Part shown: positions 34,520-42,188 of the stretch, one piece after another
Position numbering within the stretch: the first letter of the stretch is position 1
Layout: every line of letters starts with the position of its first letter
Source: Vibrio sp. VB16
GTDB taxonomy: Bacteria > Pseudomonadota > Gammaproteobacteria > Enterobacterales > Vibrionaceae
Direction of reading: 5' to 3'
Length of the DNA: 64,000 bases
NCBI RefSeq assembly: GCF_015594925.2
Contig: NZ_CP087591.1
Location: 310,001-374,000, forward strand
The notes under the pieces: model-generated
Database searches by the model: none
The model's input: only the letters and a program-made list of their open reading frames with translations
What the model was told of the DNA's origin: nothing
Program-made: the position numbers and the translations under genes

Positions 34520-34837
34520 ATGACTCACTTAGTAGCAGTAACCGCATGCCCATCTGGCGTTGCACACACTTACATGGCAGCAGAAGCCATCGAATCAGCG
34601 GCAAAAGCAAAAGGCTGGACCTGTCATGTAGAAACACAGGGGTCTATTGGCATTGAAAATGCACTCACAGCCGAACAAGTCGCACAGGCAGATGTTGTTA
34701 TTTTAACTAAAGATATCGATATCAAAAATCAAGAGCGATTTGAAGGCAAGTTGGTGGTACGTATTGGCGTAAGTGATGCTGTTAAACGGGCTGGCGCGGT
34801 TATCGACAAAATCGAAGCCCATTTAACAACAGCGTAG
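34520..34837 (+). CDS. frwB: PTS fructose-type EIIB, FrwB-like
   Basis: The 105-residue phosphocarrier takes phosphate from EIIA and passes it to the sugar in EIIC. The active-site cysteine is in LVAVTACPSGVAHTYMAAEA, the EIIB(Fru) signature, followed by VETQGSIGIENAL. Length matches FrwB (106). It sits between frwC and pflD. The second EIIB-like gene at 39777 shares the signature, so the locus has two EIIB proteins, as E. coli does. A short hairpin (GCCTTTGC/GCAAAGGC, 34841-34871) follows the stop codon. Confidence 0.93.
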   Translation: MTHLVAVTACPSGVAHTYMAAEAIESAAKAKGWTCHVETQGSIGIENALTAEQVAQADVVILTKDIDIKNQERFEGKLVVRIGVSDAVKRAGAVIDKIEAHLTTA

Positions 34838-34953
34838 CAAGCCTTTGCTTGTCTTTTCTACCCGCAAAGGCAAGCAAACATAAAAAATCTAAGTCGAGAA
34901 AACGCAAACCTCGCCCAATAAATAAACCTTAATTAGCCACTACGGAGCTTGCC

Positions 34954-37254
34954 ATGAGCACTGTCAGAATCGAAAACCTCAAATCGACACTTTTTACAGC
35001 AAAGAGAGAGATCTCGCTAGAACGTGCTCTGTTGTATACAGAAAGTCATAAGCTTACAGAAGGCGAACATACGCTACTTCGACGCGCCAAAGCGACCGCT
35101 CATATCTTGGACAATGTCACCATTTCCATTCGAGATGATGAACTCGTCGCAGGTAACCGTACTATCAAACCTCGATCCGGCATCGTCTCACCAGAGATGG
35201 ACCCGTATTGGATTGAGAAAGAGCTAGATATTTTCGAAAGCCGTCCACAAGATAAGTTCTATATCAGTGAAAGCGATAAAAGCATTTATAAAGAGGAACT
35301 TCTCCCTTATTGGTCAGAACGCTCCATGAAGGACTTTATCAACAGTCAAATACCAGAAAAGATCAAAGATGCGGTAGGGAAAAAAATATTTAGCGTCAAT
35401 CAGACGGACAAAGGCCAGGGTCATATCATTATCGACTACGAGCGTTTATTGAATAATGGTCTTGGTAAACTCCTTGATGAACTTGAATCTATCGACGCGG
35501 CTCAACCTGACAATCCTTTTTATCAATCTGTTGTCATCCTTCTTCAGGCATCAATCCGCCATATTCGTCGATACGAAAAAATGGCACTGGAGATGACAGT
35601 AACCTGCCATGACTCTGTAAGGAAAAAAGAGCTACGTTCAATTGCTGCTATATCGGGTAAAGTCGCGACGGGTAAACCTGAAACCTTCGCCGAAGCGTGC
35701 CAGCTATTTTGGTACATGAATATTATTTTGCAGTACGAATCAAACGCAAGTTCACTTTCATTAGGCCGCTTTGACCAATATATGCTGCCCTTTTATCGGC
35801 ACTCCATTGAGCAAGGTGAAGACCCAGCATATTTGAAAGAGTACTTAGAAAGTCTCTGGATAAAGACCAATGACATAGTGCTACTTCGTTCTTCTAGTAG
35901 TGCAAAGTTTTTTGCCGGTTTTCCGACAGGTTACACAATATTGTTAGGAGGGTTAACCGAAACAGGACGAAGCGCAGTTAACGAGCTTTCTACGCTCTGT
36001 TTAGATGCCTATCAAAGCGTACAGTTACCACAACCTAATCTTGGCGTTCGCGTGAATGAGTTGATGGACCGGGAGTTCATGCACAAAACAGCGGAGACCA
36101 TTCGCCTAGGTACTGGTATTCCACAGATATTTAACGATGAAGTGGTTATTCCTGCTTTTCTAAACCGAGGTGTATCCCTCGAAGATGCTCGTGACTATTC
36201 TGTTGTGGGTTGCGTAGAACTTTCGATACCGGGTAAAACCTATGGCTTACACGATATCGCGATGTTCAACCTACTTAAGGTAATGGAGCTCGTCCTAAAA
36301 CGTAATCAATTCGATGAGAATGTGAGCTATGAAGGCGTCGTTGATCAGATTCGTAACGACATGCGTCACTATATTAAACTGATGGTAGAAGGTTCGAACA
36401 TTTGTGATATTGGCCATAGAGATTGGGCCCCAGTCCCGTTGTTATCCTCTTTTATCAGCGATTGTGTCGAGTCAGGTAAAGACGTTACTTATGGCGGGGG
36501 GCGCTATAATTTTTCCGGAGTTCAAGGTATTGGCATTGCAAATTTATCCGATTCCCTGCACGCACTTAAACGTTTCGTGTTTGAAGAAAAACGCCTGCCT
36601 TTTTCTGATTTTATTACAATCCTCGATAACAATTTCGACGTAGAAAACGGTAAGATGATTCGTGCTCGACTAACGAACAAATATGAAAAATATGGTAACG
36701 ATATCGATGAAGTGGATGTTATCGGTGCTGAGTTACTGCGGATTTTCTGTAAGGAAGTAGAACAATATGACAATCCACGTGGCGGCTATTTTACACCGGG
36801 ATCGTATACGGTGTCCGCACATGTTCCTTTAGGGGCAGTGGTAGGTGCAACGCCAGATGGGCGACTTTCTGGCGAACAGTTAGCCGATGGCGGCCTTTCA
36901 CCTATGCTTGGTAAGGATCATCAAGGGCCAACCGCCGTGCTTAAATCGGTATCAAAACTCGATAACTACTTGCTCTCTAACGGCAGTTTACTGAATGTTA
37001 AATTTACTCCGTCAACTCTAGATGGCGTAAACGGCCTATCCAAATTGGGTGACTTTTTGCGTGCTTTTATGAAACTAAAGCTGCAACACATTCAATTTAA
37101 CGTGCTCAATGCAGAAACATTGCGTAAAGCGCAAGAAAAACCAGAAGATTATGCAGGGTTAGTCGTACGTGTTGCAGGTTATAGTGCCTTCTTCGTTGAG
37201 TTGTCGAAAGAGATCCAAGACGACATTATTCAAAGAACGTCCCATGAGTTGTAA
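34954..37254 (+). CDS. pflD: Glycyl radical enzyme, PflD-like
   Basis: The 766-residue protein is a glycyl radical enzyme, not a true pyruvate formate-lyase. The active cysteine is Cys420 in VVGCVELS, a single cysteine rather than the C-C pair of PFL, and the radical glycine is Gly742 in VRVAGYSAFF, 24 residues from the end. Length matches E. coli PflD (765). PflD was recently described as opening 1,5-anhydromannitol 6-phosphate (YbiW acts on the glucitol isomer) to 1-deoxyfructose 6-phosphate. The FSA-type aldolase and phosphotransferase genes beside it fit that pathway. The activase gene overlaps its 3' end. The exact substrate remains inference. Confidence 0.9.
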   Translation: MSTVRIENLKSTLFTAKREISLERALLYTESHKLTEGEHTLLRRAKATAHILDNVTISIRDDELVAGNRTIKPRSGIVSPEMDPYWIEKELDIFESRPQDKFYISESDKSIYKEELLPYWSERSMKDFINSQIPEKIKDAVGKKIFSVNQTDKGQGHIIIDYERLLNNGLGKLLDELESIDAAQPDNPFYQSVVILLQASIRHIRRYEKMALEMTVTCHDSVRKKELRSIAAISGKVATGKPETFAEACQLFWYMNIILQYESNASSLSLGRFDQYMLPFYRHSIEQGEDPAYLKEYLESLWIKTNDIVLLRSSSSAKFFAGFPTGYTILLGGLTETGRSAVNELSTLCLDAYQSVQLPQPNLGVRVNELMDREFMHKTAETIRLGTGIPQIFNDEVVIPAFLNRGVSLEDARDYSVVGCVELSIPGKTYGLHDIAMFNLLKVMELVLKRNQFDENVSYEGVVDQIRNDMRHYIKLMVEGSNICDIGHRDWAPVPLLSSFISDCVESGKDVTYGGGRYNFSGVQGIGIANLSDSLHALKRFVFEEKRLPFSDFITILDNNFDVENGKMIRARLTNKYEKYGNDIDEVDVIGAELLRIFCKEVEQYDNPRGGYFTPGSYTVSAHVPLGAVVGATPDGRLSGEQLADGGLSPMLGKDHQGPTAVLKSVSKLDNYLLSNGSLLNVKFTPSTLDGVNGLSKLGDFLRAFMKLKLQHIQFNVLNAETLRKAQEKPEDYAGLVVRVAGYSAFFVELSKEIQDDIIQRTSHEL

Positions 37255-38116
37255 TTCAAGCATCAAGGCTGAGCAACCAGTAGAAAACGTAATACCTGTT
37301 GGGCATATCTTCAACATTCAACGTTATTCACTGAACGATGGCGAAGGTATCCGCACGGTCGTATTTTTTAAAGGCTGCCCTCTTCACTGCCCATGGTGCG
37401 CCAACCCTGAATCACGCTCTCACCAGCCACAGAAGATTCGCCGTGAAGCAAAATGTATTCACTGTGATTCCTGCTCTATGGATGTCGATGAATGTCCTAG
37501 TGGTGCAGTTGAATTGGTTGGGCATGATATGAGCTTGGACGAGTTACTGAAAGAGATAGCTAAAGACGAGGTGTTCTACCGCTCTTCTGGTGGTGGAATT
37601 ACCCTATCTGGAGGGGAAATACTTTCTCAGGCACCTTTTGTTATCCAGCTACTTAGAAGACTGCGTGAATTGGGTTACCGCACCGCAATAGAAACCTCAG
37701 GTCAGGGCAGTAATGCTCAGTTACAAAGGATAGGTAAACTGTGTGACGAAGTGTTGTTTGATTTCAAAATTATGGATCAAAAACTCGCGAAACAGGTGAC
37801 TGGCATTAATCTCGAAAAGGTATTACAGGGGTTCACTCAATTGGTACAAAGTGGAGTAAAGGTTATCCCACGCTTACCACTTATTCCAGGATACACACTC
37901 AGTATTATTAATGTGGATAAGGTGCTTCGCTTTATCCAGCCATTTGGACTAAAAGAGATCCACCTATTGCCGTTCCATCAATATGGCGCGAGTAAATACC
38001 AAACCCTACATATGGAGTACGCCCTTGAAAAGGTGCCGGTTCCTTCCACAGACGAAATCGCTTCTATACGCAGACACGTAGAGGCCCATGGTTACAGCGT
38101 TACTATTGGAGGTTAA
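37244..38116 (+). CDS. pflC: Glycyl radical enzyme activase, PflC-like
   Basis: The 290-residue radical SAM enzyme installs the glycyl radical on its partner. The SAM-cluster motif is FFKGCPLHCPWCANPES (Cys45, Cys49, Cys52). An inserted ferredoxin-like segment with CIHCDSC and DECPSG suggests one further cluster or a partly cysteine-poor pair. SGGGITLSGGEILSQ is the glycine-rich SAM-binding block. The ATG at 37244 overlaps the pflD stop by 11 bp. The frame is open to 37169, but that part lies within pflD. The partner is pflD, immediately upstream. Confidence 0.92.
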   Translation: MSCNSSIKAEQPVENVIPVGHIFNIQRYSLNDGEGIRTVVFFKGCPLHCPWCANPESRSHQPQKIRREAKCIHCDSCSMDVDECPSGAVELVGHDMSLDELLKEIAKDEVFYRSSGGGITLSGGEILSQAPFVIQLLRRLRELGYRTAIETSGQGSNAQLQRIGKLCDEVLFDFKIMDQKLAKQVTGINLEKVLQGFTQLVQSGVKVIPRLPLIPGYTLSIINVDKVLRFIQPFGLKEIHLLPFHQYGASKYQTLHMEYALEKVPVPSTDEIASIRRHVEAHGYSVTIGG

Positions 38117-38118
38117 TG

Positions 38119-38979
38119 ATGAAAAAAAGAATTCTTATCACAGGTGCAAACGGCTTCTTTGGCACTCAATTCATAAATAAATATCAGCATAGATTCGATA
38201 TTATCGCGACAGATGTTGAGCGACTTGATATCACCAACGCGACACAGGTGAACAAGATTTTTTCAGACGAAAAGCCGGATTATGTTATCCATGCGGCCGC
38301 CATTGCTGTAACGGATTTTTGCAACAAACACCCGGAGGTGGCGTATCAAGTAAATGTTCAAGGTGCAATTAATGTAGCAAAAGCCTGTAAAGAAACGGGT
38401 GCCAAACTTGTGTTTATAAGTACTGAACAGGTATTTAATGGCAACCGAGAATCCGGACCGTACAGAGAAACCGACATACCAAATCCAGATACAGTTTACG
38501 GTCAGAATAAACTTGAAGCGGAAGCAGAACTCAAAAAGGTCTTAGATACGATGTGGATTCTTCGCTTCACGTGGATGTTTGGATTACCGGAACGAAATAC
38601 CAGCATCAACCCGAATGTATTATGGAACACGCTACAAGCCCTAATCAATGGGGAAAAAATGGCTGAACGCCGCAATGAGTTCCGTGGGCTTACCTATATC
38701 CACGAACTAATCGAACAGTTTGAAAAGATATTCGATATTCCATACGGCACTTATCATACCGGCGCTCACAATCCGAACAGCCGTTATGACATTGCCGAAC
38801 ACATACTAACGGAGATGGGACAATCGCCTCGTATCAATGAGTTATTGGAAGCCGAGGACGCACCAAAAACTCGCGATGTGCGTTTAGATACAACCAAGTT
38901 GGCAGCCCAAGGCATCGCATTCACCGAGAGTAAAGCCGCGATTACTCAATGCTTAAAAGAGTTCGGTTTCAAAAAATAA
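38119..38979 (+). CDS. Extended SDR (RmlD-like) oxidoreductase in the frw operon
   Basis: The 286-residue protein has the Rossmann motif ILITGANGFFGTQF, the segment DYVIHAAAIAVTDFC, and the catalytic Y-x3-K in TVYGQNKLEAE, typical of extended short-chain dehydrogenases with the RmlD substrate-binding region. The ATG at 38119 follows GGAGG by six bases. A neighbouring ATG at 38116 overlaps the pflC stop. E. coli has gldA in the equivalent locus, which reduces hydroxyacetone, and no gldA is seen here. It may replace GldA or act on the phosphosugar. That is inference, because RmlD relatives usually act on nucleotide sugars. Confidence 0.82.
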   Translation: MKKRILITGANGFFGTQFINKYQHRFDIIATDVERLDITNATQVNKIFSDEKPDYVIHAAAIAVTDFCNKHPEVAYQVNVQGAINVAKACKETGAKLVFISTEQVFNGNRESGPYRETDIPNPDTVYGQNKLEAEAELKKVLDTMWILRFTWMFGLPERNTSINPNVLWNTLQALINGEKMAERRNEFRGLTYIHELIEQFEKIFDIPYGTYHTGAHNPNSRYDIAEHILTEMGQSPRINELLEAEDAPKTRDVRLDTTKLAAQGIAFTESKAAITQCLKEFGFKK

Positions 38980-39009
38980 AATCTATAAAATTCAAATGGA
39001 GATATCAAC

Positions 39010-39687
39010 ATGATTTACTTTTTAGATACAGCCAACCTTGATGACATCAAACGTGCGGTTGATCTCTACCCTCTTGCGGGAGTAACAACAAACCCAACGA
39101 TTATTTCTAAAGAAAATAAGCCGTTGAAAGAAATTATTCTTAGCATTCGAGAAATCATAGGGTCAGAACGATTGCTGCACGTACAGGTAATGGGAAAAAC
39201 GGCAGAAATAATGTTGCAAGAAGCCGAAGCACTACGTGCATTTGACTCAGGTTTGTACATCAAAGTACCCGTGACACCTCAAGGTATCAAAGCTATAAAG
39301 CTGATGTCAGAGAAAGCAATTCCGGTTACCGCCACGGCTATTCTAACGCCTCAACAGGCGTTGATGGCCGCCGTTGCAGGGGCGGCATTTTTAGCCCCTT
39401 ACGTCAACCGATTAGACAACATTTGTACTGACGGTGTTCAAGTCGTGGCGGAAATAGCGCAGCTGCTTAAAACCCATAATTTAAGCGCGAAAGTATTGGC
39501 AGCTTCATTTAAAAACGTTCAACAAGTACATGGTGTCGCGAAAGTTGGCGGGCAATCAGCAACAATCGCACCGGATGTTTTTGACCTGCTTCTCAACCAT
39601 CCACTGACAGATTCTGGCGTTGCAGGGTTCACTGCAGACTGGGAGTCCGTGTACGGTGAAGGCAAGACGGTACTGGATGTGCTTTAA
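39010..39687 (+). CDS. fsaB: Fructose-6-phosphate aldolase, FsaB/TalC type
   Basis: The 225-residue class I aldolase of the transaldolase-like FSA family cleaves fructose 6-phosphate or 1-deoxyfructose 6-phosphate to glyceraldehyde 3-phosphate and dihydroxyacetone or hydroxyacetone. MIYFLDTANLDDIKRA is the usual opening, LAGVTTNPTII follows, and the Schiff-base lysine is Lys85 in LYIKVPVT, at the same number as in E. coli FSA. FLAPYVNRLDNICTDG and VLAASFKNVQQV are further signatures. It follows the SDR gene by 30 bp and would act directly after PflD. An intrinsic terminator follows. Confidence 0.94.
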   Translation: MIYFLDTANLDDIKRAVDLYPLAGVTTNPTIISKENKPLKEIILSIREIIGSERLLHVQVMGKTAEIMLQEAEALRAFDSGLYIKVPVTPQGIKAIKLMSEKAIPVTATAILTPQQALMAAVAGAAFLAPYVNRLDNICTDGVQVVAEIAQLLKTHNLSAKVLAASFKNVQQVHGVAKVGGQSATIAPDVFDLLLNHPLTDSGVAGFTADWESVYGEGKTVLDVL

Positions 39688-39732
39688 TCCACAATGGCAC
39701 ATACAAAATCTTACTAAATAAATCAGAACACT

Positions 39733-39772
39733 AAAAATAGAGGTATACTTGGAGGTATATCTCTATTTTTTT
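39733..39772 (+). terminator. Intrinsic terminator between fsaB and frwD
   Basis: AAAAATAGAGGTATA (39733-39747) pairs with TATATCTCTATTTTT (39756-39770) with one mismatch and is followed by a run of seven T (39766-39772). It lies 4 bp before the frwD start, so frwD expression should depend on readthrough. Confidence 0.88.
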
Positions 39773-39776
39773 ACGG

Positions 39777-40118
39777 ATGAAAATGAATATAGTTGCGGTT
39801 ACAGCTTGCATCAGTGGTGTCGCCCACACCTACATGGCGGCAGAGTTAATAGAAAAATACTGCCAGAAAAATGGCATCAAAATAGTGGTAGAAACACAAG
39901 GTGCATTGGGTACAGAGAACCTTCTATCTGTAAACGCTATTCATGCTGCAGACGTAGCATTGATTATTGCCGATATTAATATAGAGGGGGACGACCGCTT
40001 CAAACATACTCGCCAGATCCGTAGCAATATATCAACGTTTCTACGTAGTCCAGACCGTGTTTTTAGCCTGTTAAATAAGGCGTATAACTCACCACCAGAT
40101 ACCGTTATTACACTTTAA
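39777..40118 (+). CDS. frwD: Second PTS EIIB-like protein, FrwD-like
   Basis: The 113-residue protein carries the EIIB(Fru) active-site motif VTACISGVAHTYMAAELI, with VETQGALGTENLL next, as in FrwB. Length equals that of E. coli FrwD (113). It comes after a strong terminator and has a poor ribosome binding site (GGA four bases before the second ATG at 39783), so it should be made at a low level. Two EIIB domains for a single EIIC may allow regulation or a second phosphate acceptor; the function of FrwD is not established. Confidence 0.88.
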   Translation: MKMNIVAVTACISGVAHTYMAAELIEKYCQKNGIKIVVETQGALGTENLLSVNAIHAADVALIIADINIEGDDRFKHTRQIRSNISTFLRSPDRVFSLLNKAYNSPPDTVITL

Positions 40119-40150
40119 TGATGAATAGCGTTTCAACCGTAAATAGAGCG

Positions 40151-41020
40151 CTAGTTATGGCTACGATATTGAGTCCTGTAATCAGACGGTGAGCGAGCCG
40201 TTTGATTTCGAAATACCCGACAGAAATAATTGCTGTCCGTAAACCCACAACGATGTGCCACCTCTTTTACTTTCATATCGTACTCTTTCAGAAGAAACTT
40301 TGCCCTCTCCAAACGAATATAGTTGAGATGTTCATTGAACTTAATTTTGCCTTCTTTTTGAAAAAGCTGAGAAAGGTAATTAGGGGATATATAGAACTGT
40401 TCCGCTACCGAATCGCGAGTGAGCGGTTCTTGATACTTTTGTTCAACATAATCTCGTACCGCCTCAAATAATGCCTTGCTTCGTGAGAGGGTTTCAGGAG
40501 GATTAACCTTGAGATCGTTGATATGGCTAAGTAATGACGCAACCAATAATTTTGTCGTATGTTTGTCTTCCGTGTGTCGACGCAGCTCTTCCAGTGACTG
40601 CAATATAAAGGTGCCGGTTCTTGGTCCTCGTCGTTGAACGTTGTCCTTAAACACGGTATGAAAACTTTCACCATCCCACCGCAACACACTTATTCCAAAG
40701 TTTTGCTTACCTACCAACACATTCAACATCGTCACGGGTTCAAGCCAATGGGGTTTATTCCAACAATCGCAAGGAATATACAACACATCCCCATCCACCA
40801 ATGTATGTTTCGTTTCTAAACCAGTGTCATTCCCCATTTCCATTACAATCGAGCCTTTAACCACCATTTCCAAGCGCTGAAAATGTACCTGATAGGCCAA
40901 TTCTGGTGGCTCGGGCAGGTTACTGGCAAAAAATACCTTACCAATATCCGTAGGTGAATTAGAATAATTTGACAATAATTTGTCTAGAAACTGTGTTGGA
41001 AGTAGAAGGTCTGGATTCAT
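40151..41020 (-). CDS. AraC-family regulator, YijO-like
   Basis: The 289-residue protein has a cupin-like N-terminal sensor domain and a C-terminal pair of helix-turn-helix motifs: QFYISPNYLSQLFQKEGKIKFNEHL and VKEVAHRCGFTDSNYFCRVFR, followed by the AraC closing SPSDYRTQYR. E. coli has yijO at the corresponding end of its frw locus. It is the best candidate to bind the three bipartite motifs at 32911, 33096 and 42088. A weaker match to the 17-mer half (12 of 17) lies at 41062-41078, about 45 bp before its own start, suggesting autoregulation. The inducer is unknown. Confidence 0.92.
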   Translation of the reverse strand: MNPDLLLPTQFLDKLLSNYSNSPTDIGKVFFASNLPEPPELAYQVHFQRLEMVVKGSIVMEMGNDTGLETKHTLVDGDVLYIPCDCWNKPHWLEPVTMLNVLVGKQNFGISVLRWDGESFHTVFKDNVQRRGPRTGTFILQSLEELRRHTEDKHTTKLLVASLLSHINDLKVNPPETLSRSKALFEAVRDYVEQKYQEPLTRDSVAEQFYISPNYLSQLFQKEGKIKFNEHLNYIRLERAKFLLKEYDMKVKEVAHRCGFTDSNYFCRVFRNQTARSPSDYRTQYRSHN

Positions 41021-41202
41021 TTTAAATTTATGGATAAACCACTCAAAAGGACGGATTTTAGTTTACAGGAATTGTGTAGATTTCACTGCGTCAGGGAGCA
41101 TAAAAAGTAATAAAGTTAGAGCCTATATTAAAACAGGTCTGAAATGAGAGAGGGTAAACACTCTGCATCTCTGACCTGTATCGATTAACAGACTAGACAC
41201 GA

Positions 41203-41967
41203 CTATACCTCTAGTAGCCATTTTTGGGCCGTCGTTAAGCGGCTTGATGTCGCGGGCGTTAACCATTTCTTTTGATCCTGTTGTGCGACATCTTTTCTAT
41301 CAATATAAAGTCCATGCAATACTCTTCTGCGACTTCCTAGCACGTTGGTGGTTCCGCCATGCCATGTGTGCGCATTAAATATCATGACACTTCCCGCAGG
41401 GCATTCAAGAATCACTTCGTCAGGATGCGCACCATTCACATCTTCAAGCACCTCGTCCGGGAGGTCAGGTCGAAGGTGCGTGCCAGGAATGATGCGAGGC
41501 GCACCATTTCCCTTACTCAGGTCATCGAGCGCCCAAATTGAGTTAACAAGATGCACATTAGGAAAGTCTGGTCTTGGCTTTTTCCAATCAGCGTGGAGAG
41601 GTTGATGACCACCGTCAGCATGAGCTTCACGCGCATTCAAACTCGATATTTTGAACGCACCCGAAAATATATGTTTGCACGCTGACAACACAAGAGGATG
41701 TGTCCAGACCTTATCCCAAACCGTTCCTTTATTAATAAGATTGGCAATTCGGGTTACCGTTTCTTCTTGATGATGCTCAATGGCAAGTTGGTCACCCTCT
41801 TTTTCGACCAATGCGTCAAAGGTTCTACGCATCTCATCTAACCAGATTTCATCGATAACATTATGGATAACCGTAAAGCCATAGAGATCAAGTTCCTCAA
41901 TCATCTTGGAGTTCAATACCGTACTTGCACCAAGTGCGTCGAGATAAGATTCTGCCGTATTATTCAT
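41203..41967 (-). CDS. Phytanoyl-CoA dioxygenase (PhyH) family protein
   Basis: The 254-residue enzyme is a non-haem Fe(II)/2-oxoglutarate-dependent dioxygenase. The metal triad is visible as HADW (His125, Asp127) and TWHGGTTN (His203). RRRVLHGLYIDR would hold the oxoglutarate-binding arginine. It needs oxygen, yet its upstream region carries the same bipartite motif as the anaerobic frw genes, and the AraC gene follows it in the same direction after 180 bp. The substrate is unknown. Family members hydroxylate fatty acyl chains, ectoine or amino acids, and a sugar-derived substrate is only a guess from context. Confidence 0.85.
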   Translation of the reverse strand: MNNTAESYLDALGASTVLNSKMIEELDLYGFTVIHNVIDEIWLDEMRRTFDALVEKEGDQLAIEHHQEETVTRIANLINKGTVWDKVWTHPLVLSACKHIFSGAFKISSLNAREAHADGGHQPLHADWKKPRPDFPNVHLVNSIWALDDLSKGNGAPRIIPGTHLRPDLPDEVLEDVNGAHPDEVILECPAGSVMIFNAHTWHGGTTNVLGSRRRVLHGLYIDRKDVAQQDQKKWLTPATSSRLTTAQKWLLEV

Positions 41968-42087
41968 AATGTACCTGTAGAGTTTTTTATCATTGATTTA
42001 TAAGACTGAACTCGCGACAAAAAAAAGCTATCGCGTAATAACAAAGTACTCAAACGGCAGCGATAAAGAAGCAGGCATATTGTTCGA

Positions 42088-42125
42088 TTTACTGGATATT
42101 TGTTTAGTTGTAAAGAAAATGTGAA
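42088..42125 (-). promoter_or_regulatory. Bipartite operator motif upstream of the PhyH gene
   Basis: Read leftward it is TTCACATT, 13 bases, then AACAAATATCCAGTAAA, identical in both parts and in spacing to the copy upstream of ptsA 9.2 kb away. It lies about 120-160 bp before the dioxygenase start, a distance like that at ptsA. The intervening 13 bases differ, which argues for selection on the two parts, not recent duplication. Confidence 0.75.
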
Positions 42126-42188
42126 GTAACAGTTCACGTTTCTGCAATGAGACACTGGCTCGTAATCTCATTGTGTCGAATTATCAAA

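Noticed and set aside
34954..37254. Genuine pyruvate formate-lyase
   Set aside because: The active site has a single cysteine in GCVE, not the adjacent Cys-Cys pair of PFL, and the neighbours match pflD.
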